Part shown: piece by piece, positions 9,244-17,223 of the stretch
Position numbering within the stretch: position 1 is the stretch's first letter
Layout of the letters: every line of letters starts with the position of its first letter
Assembly (NCBI GenBank): GCA_016712675.1
Contig: JADJQR010000001.1
Span: 124,001 to 188,000 of the forward strand
Reading direction: 5' to 3'
Length of the DNA stretch: 64,000 bases
Origin: a bacterium
GTDB lineage: Bacteria > Krumholzibacteriota > Krumholzibacteriia > LZORAL124-64-63
Position numbers and translations under genes: made by a program
The notes under the pieces: generated by a model
The model's database searches: none
Told to the model about the DNA's origin: nothing
What the model saw: only the letters and a program-made list of their open reading frames with translations

Positions 9244-10642
9244 CCAGGCCTGTCCAAGATAGCTTTTGACTGATTGTTACAAGACTCAAAAAAGTCCTCC
9301 CGGTGCGGGATATTGGCGTCGCTGAACGACCAACACCCCGCAGCCAAGGAGGACGGATCGATGATACGTCACGCCAGCCTGTTCTACCAGCTTCTGGAGG
9401 TCATTCGCCGGCGCCAGTTCCACCGCCTGGTCCTGAGCCGGGGCACCGAGGCGCACAGCAAGGGCTTCGCGAGCCTGGGACCAGTTCGTCGCCCTGCTGT
9501 TCCTGCAGATTGCCCAGGCCAAGTCGTTGCGGGAGATCTGCGGCGGTCTCGCCTGTTGCCTCGGCAAGCTGTCCCACCTTGGCGTGCGCCGTGCGCCGAA
9601 GCGCTCGACGCTCGCCTACGCCAACGAGCATCGGGACTGGGAGCTGTTCCGTGATCTTGACAACGTCATCCTGCACGAGCTTCAGGCCCGTTTGCCAAGC
9701 GGGCGCAAGCTTTCGTACTGCAGCCGCCTGTTCTCGTTGGATGCCTCGGTCATCATCCTGAGCGTCTCGTTGTTCGACTGGAAGCAGTATCGCACCGCCA
9801 AGGGCGCCATGAAGCTGCATTTGCTGCTGGACCACGACGGATTCCTGCCCGTGTTCGCCTGTCTCGATGACGTGCACGTGCATGAGATCAACGTCGCCAA
9901 GTCCCTGCGCTTTCCAGCCGGAAGCGTCGTCGTGGTTGATCGCGGCTATCAGTCCTTCGATATGTTCGCCCGCTGGGCGCAAGAGGGCGTGTTCTTCGTC
10001 ACCAGGATGCGCCGTCGCATCGCCTATCGGGTGATCGAGAGCCGGGAGTGCCGCGGAGAGATCGTCGCCGATGACGTCGTCGAGGTGACGAACAAGCCAT
10101 CCTGCAACCTGTTTCCCTACTCCCTGCGACGAGTGGTTCGCCGTGATCCGGAGACCGGCCAGGATCTGGTGTTCATGACCAGCCTCTTGAGCCTGTCCGG
10201 AGAAGAGGTTGCCGCCGTCTACAAGGAGCGTTGGCAGATCGAGACCTTCTTCCGCACGCTCAAGCAGAACCTGCGTGTGAAGACCGTCATCGGCACGTCG
10301 TTCAACGCGATCTGCAGCCAGATTTGGACAGCACTGATCTCGATCCTGGTGCTGCGTTACCTGCAGCTGCGGTCGCAGATCGGTTGGTCGTTCTCGTCAC
10401 TGGTGGCCCTGTTCCGGATGAACCTGCTGGTGTACCGGGATTTGTGGGCCTGGCTGGATAATCCGTTCGTCGAACCGCCGCCCGACCCGATCTCCACGCA
10501 GCTCGTTCTGGAGCTTTAGGTTTCGGACAGCAGAAAGGAGGGCCTGGACCGCGAGCGCACGAGGTACCCGTCCAAAAGGGTCAGAAGGGGGCCGTACGGA
10601 GCCGGCGAACGGCGGCATTGGATCTGTTTTGGACAGCTCTGG
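9244..10642 (+). mobile_element. IS4-type insertion sequence inside a palindromic repeat
   Basis: Holds one transposase gene. Proposed ends are CCAGGCCTGTCCAAGATAG at the left and, read inward from the right on the other strand, CCAGAGCTGTCCAAAACAG; the inner 13 bases agree at 11 positions. An alternative right end (another GGACAG) lies at 10525-10530. No clean target duplication could be read. The left flank (CACTTGCGCC) and right flank (GGCGCCGGCGCAAGTGG) look like the two parts of one TGCGCCGGCGCA palindrome, so the element seems to have landed in one. End positions are approximate. Confidence 0.65.
9361..10519 (+). pseudogene. IS4 family transposase, one frameshift
   Basis: Catalyses cut-and-paste movement of the surrounding element. 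The frame opens at ATG 9361 (MIRHASLFYQLLEVI..HSKGF), breaks at 9474-9475, where an extra C turns the family-typical SWDQFVALLF into nonsense, and continues in the next frame from about 9476 as LQIAQAKSLREICGGLA. The DDE residues are plausible: D in RLFSLDASVI, D in VVVDRGYQSFDMFA, and E in the Y..K.R.QIE.FF signature (YKERWQIETFFRTLKQN) near 10220-10260. Length (about 385 residues when repaired) fits the family. Without a programmed frameshift the protein is inactive; a single-base assembly error is equally possible. Confidence 0.85.
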
Positions 10643-11048
10643 CGCCGGCGCAAGTGGTTGCGCCTCAAGAAATCTGACCCGAAAATGCACATTCGACGAT
10701 GAGGCGATTTCTCCAACCCATGATTGGAGATGCACGCGCTCCCTGGGCCAACACCAACCCTCGGATCGACATCCAGCGCGGCGCTGATCCGCAGCAAGCA
10801 GACATCGAGAATCGATCACCCGGTCGTCGTCAGGCTGCAAGAAAAAGGGGCCGTTGCGGGCCCCGGGTGAATCCTACTGCCCGGTCATGCCGGGGCTCAG
10901 ATCCGAACGCATGTTACTGTAGAGTTGCGATCCTGTCGCGGGCCAACGTCGCCCATGCGCGCGATTCATTGTGCCGCCGCGACCGGCGCGGTAGCATTCG
11001 GCCGTCGGCGCCGCCGCCATGATGACACGCCACGGGAAAGGACCCGCG
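10643..11048. other. Intergenic stretch with a terminator-type repeat, no convincing gene
   Basis: Starts with the right half of the palindromic repeat (GCGCCGGCGCAAGTGG). It contains copy 1 of a 65-bp dispersed repeat at 10841-10905. A 31-codon leftward frame (MNRAHGRRWPATG..) ends in that repeat at 10874 but is not otherwise supported. Nothing else was recognised. Confidence 0.5.
10841..10905 (-). terminator. 65-bp dispersed double-hairpin terminator, copy 1
   Basis: Read leftward it gives a first hairpin (CCCGGCATGACCGGG), then GGGGCC-loop-GGCCCC followed by TTTTTC, a good intrinsic terminator. It matches positions 16814-16878 at 59 of 65 bases. A stop codon inside the repeat gives the leftward peptide ending DLSPGMTGQ, and DLNPGTIGQ in copy 2. 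Confidence 0.7.
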
Positions 11049-11348
11049 ATGCCCCTGACCCGCCGCTTATGCCCGCACTGTGGAAACAGGGGAATCATCG
11101 GCGCCTGGTGGGCGCCATTCGGGTGGCCCATGCGCTGGAACTGTCCGTCGTGTTCGCGGCCGCTGAAGTTCAGCGGCAGGCGGACGCTGCTGCTGGCGTT
11201 GCTGCGGGTGCCGCTGAATGCTGTCTTTGTGTATGCGATCTTTGCGCAGATGTGGTGGGTGGCGGCGGGGGCGGCGGTGTTGGGGATTGCATCGGGGGGG
11301 ATGGAGATGGTGGAGGGCGCCGCTCCCGCGCAAACACACAGCACATGA
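11049..11348 (+). CDS. Small zinc-ribbon membrane protein
   Basis: A 99-residue protein. An N-terminal zinc ribbon (LCPHCG then NCPSCS, two CxxC pairs about 20 residues apart) is followed by two hydrophobic segments (LLLALLRVPLNAVFVYAIF and WWVAAGAAVLGIASGG). The ATG at 11049 was chosen over one 30 bases upstream because AAAGGA lies seven bases before it and the shorter form begins right before the ribbon. Proteins of this shape are common and uncharacterised; the function is unknown. It is probably in the inner membrane with the ribbon in the cytoplasm. Confidence 0.65.
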   Translation: MPLTRRLCPHCGNRGIIGAWWAPFGWPMRWNCPSCSRPLKFSGRRTLLLALLRVPLNAVFVYAIFAQMWWVAAGAAVLGIASGGMEMVEGAAPAQTHST

Positions 11349-11438
11349 CCGTCTAGCGAGCTCGCGCGACGTCACCGGAAAAGTCAAGCCCAGCACATTG
11401 GCGGAGTTTGGAGGCCGCATCGAGTGGAGGCAGTTGGC

Positions 11439-11477
11439 GGCAGAGTACGGTGAAGATCCCGGGCTCAGTACTCTGCC
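11439..11477. repeat. Perfect 10-bp inverted repeat
   Basis: GGCAGAGTAC at 11439-11448 pairs perfectly with GTACTCTGCC at 11468-11477 across a 19-base loop. It lies between the convergent ends of the zinc-ribbon gene (11348) and the GIY-YIG gene (11529). No U-tract; it may act as a bidirectional transcription end. Confidence 0.5.
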
Positions 11478-11528
11478 CCATCGCGCGGATGCGATGTACG
11501 GAGGGAATCGAAGGGCCGGCTTCGGCGA

Positions 11529-12338
11529 CTAGTTCGCGTTATACCCATGCTCCCGACTCCCCAGGACGTTCTTCCAATAAGACTCCCGCGCCAGCACGTA
11601 CTCGTCGGTGGCGCGGGAGTCGGCGACCTCCAACAGCGAGAACTGGAAATGGTCCGCATGGGCGGCTCCGAGCTCGTCCAGCACGCGGCGCAGGTCCCGA
11701 TTGCCGCCGTGTCCCGTGGCGGCATAGGCGCCCCAGCGTTGCCAGAGGCCGTCGCTGCCTGTCGCGCTGCCGACGTAGAGCCTGCCGTTGGAGCGATCGG
11801 TGATCAGGTAGACGCCCTTCATGTTCGACAGGGCGCCACGCCAGGATTCCAGGTTCTGCGAGACGATGATGCGAAGCCGTGCCATCGGTTCGCACACGGC
11901 GCCGTATCCGGGGAAGTCGCCGATGGTCATGGGCCGGGCCTTGATCTCCGAAACGTGGAACGGGCCGCCGTCGGGCTGGCCGATCAGGTACGAGGCGCGC
12001 GCGGTGCGCTTGTGCTCGACGATGACGCGACCGATCAGGTCGCCCTGCCCGTCGACGAGTTCCGTGGAGTACCGGAAGCGCCCGTTGTCCAGCGCCTCGC
12101 AGCCCAGCACACGATAGACGCCCGCGAATAGCCAGCGGGAGCCGTCCAGGTGAATCAGCGCGACCACCATGTCACGACTGAAATTCCGGGCCGTCTGGTC
12201 CTCCTGCCATTCTTTGAAGCGCCCTTCGTAGAAGGCGTCGAGCGGCAGCCACCCCGAGCCTGTGGCGAGGTGCACCTTGTAACTGGTCCGGTCCAGGGGG
12301 ATGCCAGCGGTCTCGATGAGGGACACGAGCTTGATCAT
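11529..12338 (-). CDS. GIY-YIG nuclease family protein
   Basis: A 269-residue protein. The C-terminal 85 residues are a GIY-YIG nuclease fold: GVYLITDRSNGRLYVGSATG supplies the GVY...YVG motif, WQRWGAYAATGHGGN the catalytic Arg helix, and Glu in ESYWKNVLGSREHGYNAN the metal-binding position. About 165 residues precede it (VHLATGSGWLPLDAFYEGRF) and look like a separate substrate- or DNA-recognition domain of unknown family. Start at 12338 follows GAAAGG. It lies 22 bases after the small gene at 12361-12645 and is probably co-transcribed with it. The location in a defence island suggests a restriction or DNA-processing role, which is inferred. Confidence 0.75.
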   Translation of the reverse strand: MIKLVSLIETAGIPLDRTSYKVHLATGSGWLPLDAFYEGRFKEWQEDQTARNFSRDMVVALIHLDGSRWLFAGVYRVLGCEALDNGRFRYSTELVDGQGDLIGRVIVEHKRTARASYLIGQPDGGPFHVSEIKARPMTIGDFPGYGAVCEPMARLRIIVSQNLESWRGALSNMKGVYLITDRSNGRLYVGSATGSDGLWQRWGAYAATGHGGNRDLRRVLDELGAAHADHFQFSLLEVADSRATDEYVLARESYWKNVLGSREHGYNAN

Positions 12339-12360
12339 GGACTGCCTTTCGTCTCCGGCT

Positions 12361-12645
12361 TCAATCCGATGAGGTGGTGCCCCCGGGTCCAAGGGCCTTG
12401 AATCCCTTGATGAGAAGTGTCTTCGGCGCGGCGGGCCACTGGTCCTGACCGCTGGCCCCGAATCGTTCGCCGATGGCCTTGGCCAGGTGGCTGTTGACCG
12501 CCTGTTTGCCGTGCTCGCCCACGGCGTCGAGGTAGAGCTGCATGAGCTCGCGGTCCTCCTGGATCATCAGGAACACGCGGTCGGTCAGTTCCTGGGTGAA
12601 GCGCAGGAGGACGAGCTCGTTGAATTCGGAGATTGTCATCTGCAT
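12361..12645 (-). CDS. Small protein paired with the GIY-YIG nuclease
   Basis: A 94-residue, mainly helical, acidic-to-neutral protein (ISEFNELVLLRFTQELTDRV, then VNSHLAKAIGERFG). No domain recognised. It is the first gene of a two-gene leftward operon with the GIY-YIG nuclease, with a gap of only 22 bases. It could be a regulator or partner protein such as an immunity factor; there is no direct evidence. The start at 12645 was chosen because a longer upstream frame (to 12691) gives an unlikely Arg/Pro-rich extension. Confidence 0.6.
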   Translation of the reverse strand: MQMTISEFNELVLLRFTQELTDRVFLMIQEDRELMQLYLDAVGEHGKQAVNSHLAKAIGERFGASGQDQWPAAPKTLLIKGFKALGPGGTTSSD

Positions 12646-13042
12646 GTGCGCATCCTGGGGAGCGGGGTGCCATGGCGACTTCCCGGCGCAAGTCGCCGGG
12701 ATAGCTGCTTGTGTCAGTTCTCGGGGGCGGGCGGCGGGGCTTTAGCGGGGATGTCGCCGGGTTTCATCCGGCGGGCGCACTCGGGTTGAAGCCAGGGTGC
12801 GCATCAGCGCCTAGCCTCGATTCAAGATGTTGGTCTGAAGACAGTTACGGGCGCAGCCGCCATGGCCGGTGCGAAGGGCGCCATGGCAATGATTTACCGC
12901 AAAACAAATATATGGCAGCAATAATATCATATGATATTAGTTGACGGCTGGACGATGAAGGACCCAGGCGCTGCCGCCCGCGATGCCGGAGCCGCCACCA
13001 AGCCCGGAACCACGGCCCGCGCGAAGACAAGGGACCCACCCC
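12646..13042. other. Divergent intergenic region with an operator-like palindrome
   Basis: Separates the leftward GIY-YIG operon from the rightward MqsA-like/Panacea gene. The right half (12895-12945) is strikingly AT-rich for this genome and holds the palindrome at 12923-12938. No gene was seen. Confidence 0.6.
12923..12938. promoter_or_regulatory. Probable operator, perfect 16-bp palindrome AATATCATATGATATT
   Basis: A perfect palindrome in an AT-rich patch about 105 bases upstream of the HTH-containing gene starting at 13043. MqsA/XRE-type antitoxins commonly repress their own promoter through such sites, so autoregulation is the simplest reading. Confidence 0.55.
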
Positions 13043-14050
13043 ATGCCCTCCTTCTGCCCCTACTGCCAGAAGACCACCCCCACCCATCTAGTCACCACCA
13101 CCATCACCCACACCATCAAGGGCACCGAAGTCACCATCCCCGTCACCCTGTCCCAATGCGACACCTGCGGCGCCCAGTTCAACAGCCCCGAACTGGACCA
13201 GGACATCGCCGCCATGGCCCTGGACGCCTACCGCGACAAGGTCGGCCTGCTCAAGCCCGACCAGATCCGCGCCTTCCGCGCCGCCTTCGACCTGACCCAG
13301 CAGGAACTGGCAAGGATCCTCGGCTGGGGCCTCGCCACGCTGAGCCGCTACGAGAATGGCGCCATCCAGGACGAGGCGCACGACCGCGCGCTGCGGATGA
13401 TCATGCGGCCGCAGACGTTGCTGGCCGAGCTCACCGAGCGGCCCGCAGCGCTGACGTCGGCGCGCCGCGAACAGGTGCTCGAGCGACTGCGCAGCCGGCC
13501 GTACCGGCAAGCGGCGTACGACTCGTACATCCGCGAGTACGTCGGCGCCCACGCGCCCGACCTCAGCAGCGGCTACCGCCCCTTCGATCCCTTCCGCTTC
13601 AAGGCCATGGTCCTCCACTTCTGCAAGTCCCCTGGCGTGCCCCGCACCAAGCTGAACAAGCTGCTCTGGTACGCCGATTTCCTCGCCTTCCGGCAGAACA
13701 CGATCTCGATCTCCGGCGCGCGCTACGCCCACCTGCCCCACGGGCCGGCGCCCGACGACTACGACACGCTCTTCGCCCGGCTGTCCGGGCCGGAAGGCGC
13801 GCTGCGCCTCGAAGAGGTCTCCAGCGGGACCTTCGACTGGGAGGTACTGGTGGCGAACGAGACGCCTGACTACGGGCAGTTCTCGAACAGCGAGCTCGCG
13901 CTGTTGGCTCAGGTGGCCGAGCGGTTCAAGGATGCGACGACGCGCGCGGTGAGCGACCTGTCGCACCAAGAGCCGGGGTACGAGCAGACGCGGGACGGGG
14001 AGATCATTTCGTATGCGTTTGCGGAGCGGATGCGGGTGGTGGTCCAGTAG
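13043..14050 (+). CDS. MqsA-like zinc finger/HTH protein fused to a Panacea (DUF4065) domain
   Basis: A 335-residue protein with three parts: a YgiT/MqsA-type zinc finger (FCPYCQK and QCDTCGAQF, residues 4-45), an XRE helix-turn-helix (IRAFRAAFDLTQQELARILG, then LATLSRYENG, residues 70-125), and a C-terminal Panacea/SocA-like domain (MVLHFCKSPGVPRTKLNKLL, WYADFLAF, ARYAHLPHGPAP, residues 190-335). Panacea domains neutralise diverse toxins in PanAT systems and in SocAB. ATG 13043 was chosen because it starts right at the zinc finger. No intact toxin lies next to it; the following frame is a remnant of another protein. It may be an orphan antitoxin or a regulator. Confidence 0.8.
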   Translation: MPSFCPYCQKTTPTHLVTTTITHTIKGTEVTIPVTLSQCDTCGAQFNSPELDQDIAAMALDAYRDKVGLLKPDQIRAFRAAFDLTQQELARILGWGLATLSRYENGAIQDEAHDRALRMIMRPQTLLAELTERPAALTSARREQVLERLRSRPYRQAAYDSYIREYVGAHAPDLSSGYRPFDPFRFKAMVLHFCKSPGVPRTKLNKLLWYADFLAFRQNTISISGARYAHLPHGPAPDDYDTLFARLSGPEGALRLEEVSSGTFDWEVLVANETPDYGQFSNSELALLAQVAERFKDATTRAVSDLSHQEPGYEQTRDGEIISYAFAERMRVVVQ

Positions 14051-14164
14051 GGCAAGAATCCCGCGTCACAGAACGTTCAAGTCCATTAGCCTCAACAACA
14101 TGTGTTACAATGCCGCGCAGTGGGCGGTGCCTAGGGTCAGCGCAATGACGGTGGGTGGGTTGAC

Positions 14165-14434
14165 TTGGGGGGTACCACGGAAGTCACCACGGAAGTCACC
14201 ACGGAAGTCGCCCCGGAAGTCCTCTTGTTGCAGGCTCTTACGACGGCAGTGAGCGGCAAGGGACCGCAGGCCGCGATGGGACCCAGGAACGACGAGCACA
14301 TCCGAACGGCCATTCTGGCCCCGGCGATTGCCGCCGGACTCGTGGAGATGACAATCCCCAACTCCCCGAACAGCCGCCTGCAGAATTACCGGCGCACGGC
14401 CAAAGGAGAACGACGATTGCGACGGGGCAAATGA
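14165..14434 (+). pseudogene. C-terminal remnant of a Fic-family or AlbA/RecG-like ATP-binding protein
   Basis: Only the last 75-90 residues survive. The start is a tandem TEVTTEVTTEV tract (12-base repeats at about 14170-14220) as found in the linker of Fic and divergent-AAA proteins. It is followed by the winged-helix end seen in those families (RNDEHIRTAILAPAIAAGLV then EMTIPNSPNSRLQNYRRTAKG). The only available start is a TTG. The catalytic part is absent, so it is most likely a decayed 3-prime end left by recombination. Confidence 0.65.
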
Positions 14435-14718
14435 GCGGGCCGAAGAAGTCATCGCCACCTTCGCAGGCGTCCATGAACGGCCGCGAGCGAACGCCTTCGC
14501 CCGCAGGCCCGGCCTTCACCGCGCCGGCCGCCCGCCGCTGGCGCGAACTGGATCCACGGTTGCAGATGCTGATCCTCAACAAGGTCTGGTGTGTCGGCTG
14601 CGAGGCGACGACGACGATCATCGAGCCCACCGGGCACCTCGTGCGCGGCGACCTCATACTCGAGGGGACGTGCCTGCGATGCAGGGGCGTGGTGCGGCGG
14701 GTGGTCGAGGGGGATTAG
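14431..14718 (+). CDS. Small zinc-ribbon protein
   Basis: A 95-residue protein whose C-terminal half has two Cys pairs (WCVGCEATTTIIEPTGHLV, then LEGTCLRCRGVVRRVVE) typical of a widespread uncharacterised zinc-ribbon family; the first 45 residues are Ser/Pro-rich and probably disordered. Its ATG overlaps the end of the upstream remnant (ATGA), suggesting former translational coupling. Function unknown. Confidence 0.6.
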   Translation: MSGPKKSSPPSQASMNGRERTPSPAGPAFTAPAARRWRELDPRLQMLILNKVWCVGCEATTTIIEPTGHLVRGDLILEGTCLRCRGVVRRVVEGD

Positions 14719-14749
14719 GTAAAGTAAAGGGCCGCTGCGATGGGCTCTT

Positions 14750-15751
14750 TCAATCAACAGTCCCTTGCGCGCCCCCGTCCCCGCCATCGATCCCGCGATG
14801 CCGACGCACGTTCAGCGCCTTCCACCGCAACCCCGGATGGGCGCGAAGGAGCGCCTGCATGGCGGCATCGCCGGTCAGCAGATCCGGCCTGATCTCGCCG
14901 CGTTCATTGAGAAGCTCAAGGAAAGTCACTTCCTCGGCGCGGAGCGGCAGCACAGCGGACAAGAGCTCGCGACTCTCGGAGGCCAGGGCGGCGCTCCAGA
15001 CGACCAGATCGGCCCGGGCCGGCCCGGCCCCCGCTCGCAGCAGGGGCAGGAGCCGCTGCCCGACATCGCGCGGATCCGCCTGCACCTCGTCGAGGGAGAC
15101 CTCCCGCCAGTCGCGTCGGCTCATGCCGCCGTACGAGACGAATCCCAGCCGCAGGCGCTCGGTATCGAACGGGCCGGCCGCGAGCAGGCCGCGCACATCG
15201 AAGAGATCGCGGCTCGCCGAGCGGCCGAACAGGGCGGCGAGCTTGCCAGCCACTAACTCGTGGAGGTTGAGCATCGGAACGCCGCTGACCCCGAACGACC
15301 CGATGCGTCGGGAGTCCGCGGATCCGGGCGGCCACAGCGGCGTCCGGAGCAGAAAATTCACATCCACTTCGAGCGTTCCCGGGCGTCCGTCAACGCCCAT
15401 GTAGGTGAGCCGCCATTTGCCGCCGGCGTGCTCGCCCGGGACGCGCCGTGTCTGGAGTCCGAGGCGCCCACACACCGCCTGGAGTGCCAGCTCGACCTGC
15501 GGGCGCTCGGCGAGCATCGGCTCGCGCTCGGCCGTGCCGATGTAGTTGAGGTCGATGTCAACCGAGAGGCGCGGCACATTGAGCACGAAGAGATTCAGCG
15601 CCGTGCCGCCCTTCAGCGCCAGCCGAGATTTCAGAAAGGGGTGGCTGCGAATTCCCTCGAGCACGTCGAGCAGGCGGATCACCTTCTCCAGCGACTCGGT
15701 CCGGAATCCGGTGGCTGCCGCTTCGCGCTGCAGGGCGGAAAGATCGAGCAT
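14750..15751 (-). CDS. AbiEii-type nucleotidyltransferase toxin
   Basis: Type IV toxin of an AbiE system, a DUF1814-type nucleotidyltransferase expected to modify tRNA or another nucleotide target when not restrained. It is 333 residues from ATG 15751. The signature GGTALNLF (residues 46-55) and the following DIDLNY (GG-x-x-x..D-x-D, residues 63-70) are the catalytic motif. LHELVAGKLAALFGR..RDLFDV (residues 160-185) is the conserved helix with the active Lys and Asp. The start shares one base with the stop of the upstream AbiEi gene (TGATG), showing translational coupling. AbiE systems are known to abort phage infection and stabilise plasmids. Confidence 0.85.
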   Translation of the reverse strand: MLDLSALQREAAATGFRTESLEKVIRLLDVLEGIRSHPFLKSRLALKGGTALNLFVLNVPRLSVDIDLNYIGTAEREPMLAERPQVELALQAVCGRLGLQTRRVPGEHAGGKWRLTYMGVDGRPGTLEVDVNFLLRTPLWPPGSADSRRIGSFGVSGVPMLNLHELVAGKLAALFGRSASRDLFDVRGLLAAGPFDTERLRLGFVSYGGMSRRDWREVSLDEVQADPRDVGQRLLPLLRAGAGPARADLVVWSAALASESRELLSAVLPLRAEEVTFLELLNERGEIRPDLLTGDAAMQALLRAHPGLRWKALNVRRHRGIDGGDGGAQGTVD

Positions 15752-16572
15752 CAACTCACCTCGTCCCAGGCCCGTCCCAGCACACGCTCGGGCACGACCA
15801 GATTCCAGCCCTTCACGAGCCGGCCGGGCTCGCGCCGGGCGTCCAGGTACCGCGGTTGCGCCGGGGCCAGGCTGCGGAACGCCACGAGGTGATGCGCCTC
15901 GACCATGAGCCCTTCGCGGTGCTGCTCGAGGAAGAAGCCGACGCGGGCGGCCGTCAGCGCCGAGCCCAGCGCCCGCGTATACGCAAGAACCGCGTCGAGG
16001 TCGTAGAACTCGACCATTTCCAGGGAACGCCAGACTTCTTCCCAGCCGCCGCTGCTTTCCGGCGCGTCCAGCACATCGACGAGACTGCGCTCGAGCGTCG
16101 TCACCCGGACGACCCCGCCGGCATGCGGTCTCTCCTGCACGCCGCCGCCCAGGTCGGCAACGTGCCGCAGCGAGGGCGACGCCTGGACCGGCACGAATTC
16201 CTGCTCCCGGAACGTGAACCGGCGTTGTCGTGCCCGGGTCAGATAGTGAAAGCGGTTCCACAGCGAGTAGGCCTTGCCGTGGAACTGGAGCGCCGCATGG
16301 CCGGTCACGACGCCGTCCGGGGCGAGCTGCGTGGCCACCAGATAGGGATCCACCTGGTGGCGTTCGGGATCCGCGCCCCGGGGCACCGTCGCATAAAGGC
16401 CTCGCCGCAGGTGCAGCAACCGGCCGGAGGCCACATGCTGTTTCAGCACCGAGGAGGTGGTCTGCCGGCTCCGGCGGCCGCCTGCAGCGTGGACCGCGGC
16501 GAAATCGTCGAAGCGGAACACCGGGTGGCGGTCGAAGTAGTCGAGGGGCTTCATTGGCTGGTTTGTGTTCAT
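15751..16572 (-). CDS. AbiEi-type antitoxin/transcriptional regulator
   Basis: A 273-residue partner of the AbiEii gene. The N-terminal 75 residues hold a winged-helix region (RFDDFAAVHAAGG, TTSSVLKQHVASGRLLHLRR) ending in GLYATVP, as is usual for AbiEi. The rest is the AbiEi C-terminal domain (GVVTGHAALQFHGKAYSLWN, TTLERSLVDVLD). It represses its own promoter in known systems. Starts at 16572 or 16554 are possible; the first was chosen. Upstream (16574-16673) are three TTGGCA boxes and a tandem ATATGTAGGC/ATATGTATGC motif, candidate operator sites in an AT-rich patch. Confidence 0.85.
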   Translation of the reverse strand: MNTNQPMKPLDYFDRHPVFRFDDFAAVHAAGGRRSRQTTSSVLKQHVASGRLLHLRRGLYATVPRGADPERHQVDPYLVATQLAPDGVVTGHAALQFHGKAYSLWNRFHYLTRARQRRFTFREQEFVPVQASPSLRHVADLGGGVQERPHAGGVVRVTTLERSLVDVLDAPESSGGWEEVWRSLEMVEFYDLDAVLAYTRALGSALTAARVGFFLEQHREGLMVEAHHLVAFRSLAPAQPRYLDARREPGRLVKGWNLVVPERVLGRAWDEVS

Positions 16573-16813
16573 GTTGGCAGTTAATCTACCTTTATGAGCG
16601 AGGATTGGCAAACAAAATGTCTCTAGTGGTCATATGTAGGCAATATGTATGCCTTTATAGCGCCGCATTGGCAAGTATTGTGGGGAATGCCCGCCAGTGA
16701 CGCATAGGTCACGATTCCGTAAGCACTTGCGCCGGAACAAGCGGCAGTGGCTTCTCTCTCTTGCACGTTGTCCTGGGGTGAGCCCCGGATCGAGTTCATT
16801 CGCTTCTTCGAAA

Positions 16814-16878
16814 GAAAAAGGGGCCTCTGCGGGCCCCGGGTGGATCCTACTGCCCGATCGTGCCGGGGTTCAGATCCG
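16814..16878 (-). terminator. 65-bp dispersed double-hairpin terminator, copy 2
   Basis: Same as 10841-10905 at 59 of 65 positions. Read leftward: a CCCGGCACGATCGGG hairpin, then GGGGCC-loop-GGCCCC and TTTTTCTTTC. Confidence 0.7.
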
Positions 16879-16952
16879 GGCACAGATTAAGCCCGATGGG
16901 TGGCCTTGTCACGGGGAAGCGCTCCAGGCGCGCGGATTCTGCGGGTGTCGAA

Positions 16953-16990
16953 GGTCACGAAATTGCGAGCGCTTGCGCGGGCGCAAGTGG
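16953..16990. repeat. Palindromic repeat, single copy
   Basis: GGTCACGAAATTGCGAGCGC followed by the near-palindrome TTGCGCGGGCGCAAGTGG, one mismatch from the TGCGCCGGCGCA core. It aligns with 18004-18040 along its whole length. Confidence 0.7.
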
Positions 16991-17223
16991 CAACGCATCA
17001 AAAGATCCACCAACGCAGACCTCCGCGGATACCTCGGCAAGTCAGTTTTCCAACCGCCGGTTGGAGAAGTCGGCCGGGCCAAAAAGCTGCTGACCCGCGG
17101 CCGCTGCAGGGACGACCAACCCAGCTCGGAGCAGAGCTCTCAGCGCCTCATGGCGTGGGATGCGCCGATCTCGGCGACCGCGCGACGCCGCGTCTCCGTG
17201 GTTCGGGGGCTCCAGATCATGCC

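Larger units (their letters stand above)
16573..17223. other. Intergenic stretch with repeats, no convincing gene
   Basis: Contains the AbiE promoter region, a degenerate palindromic repeat at 16707-16742, the 65-bp terminator repeat at 16814-16878, and a further palindromic-repeat copy at 16953-16990. Open frames here do not resemble proteins. Confidence 0.6.

Noticed and set aside
10874-11344. 156-codon leftward frame ending in the 65-bp repeat
   Set aside because: It overlaps the zinc-ribbon membrane protein on the other strand and lacks recognisable features; only its last residues are shared with the other repeat copy.
12931-13869. 312-codon frame starting at the operator palindrome
   Set aside because: His/Arg/Pro-rich shadow in another frame of the MqsA-like/Panacea gene.
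14170-14220. Short tandem repeats suggesting a CRISPR array
   Set aside because: The units are contiguous 12-base repeats encoding TEVT within a reading frame, without spacers; they are a protein linker tract.
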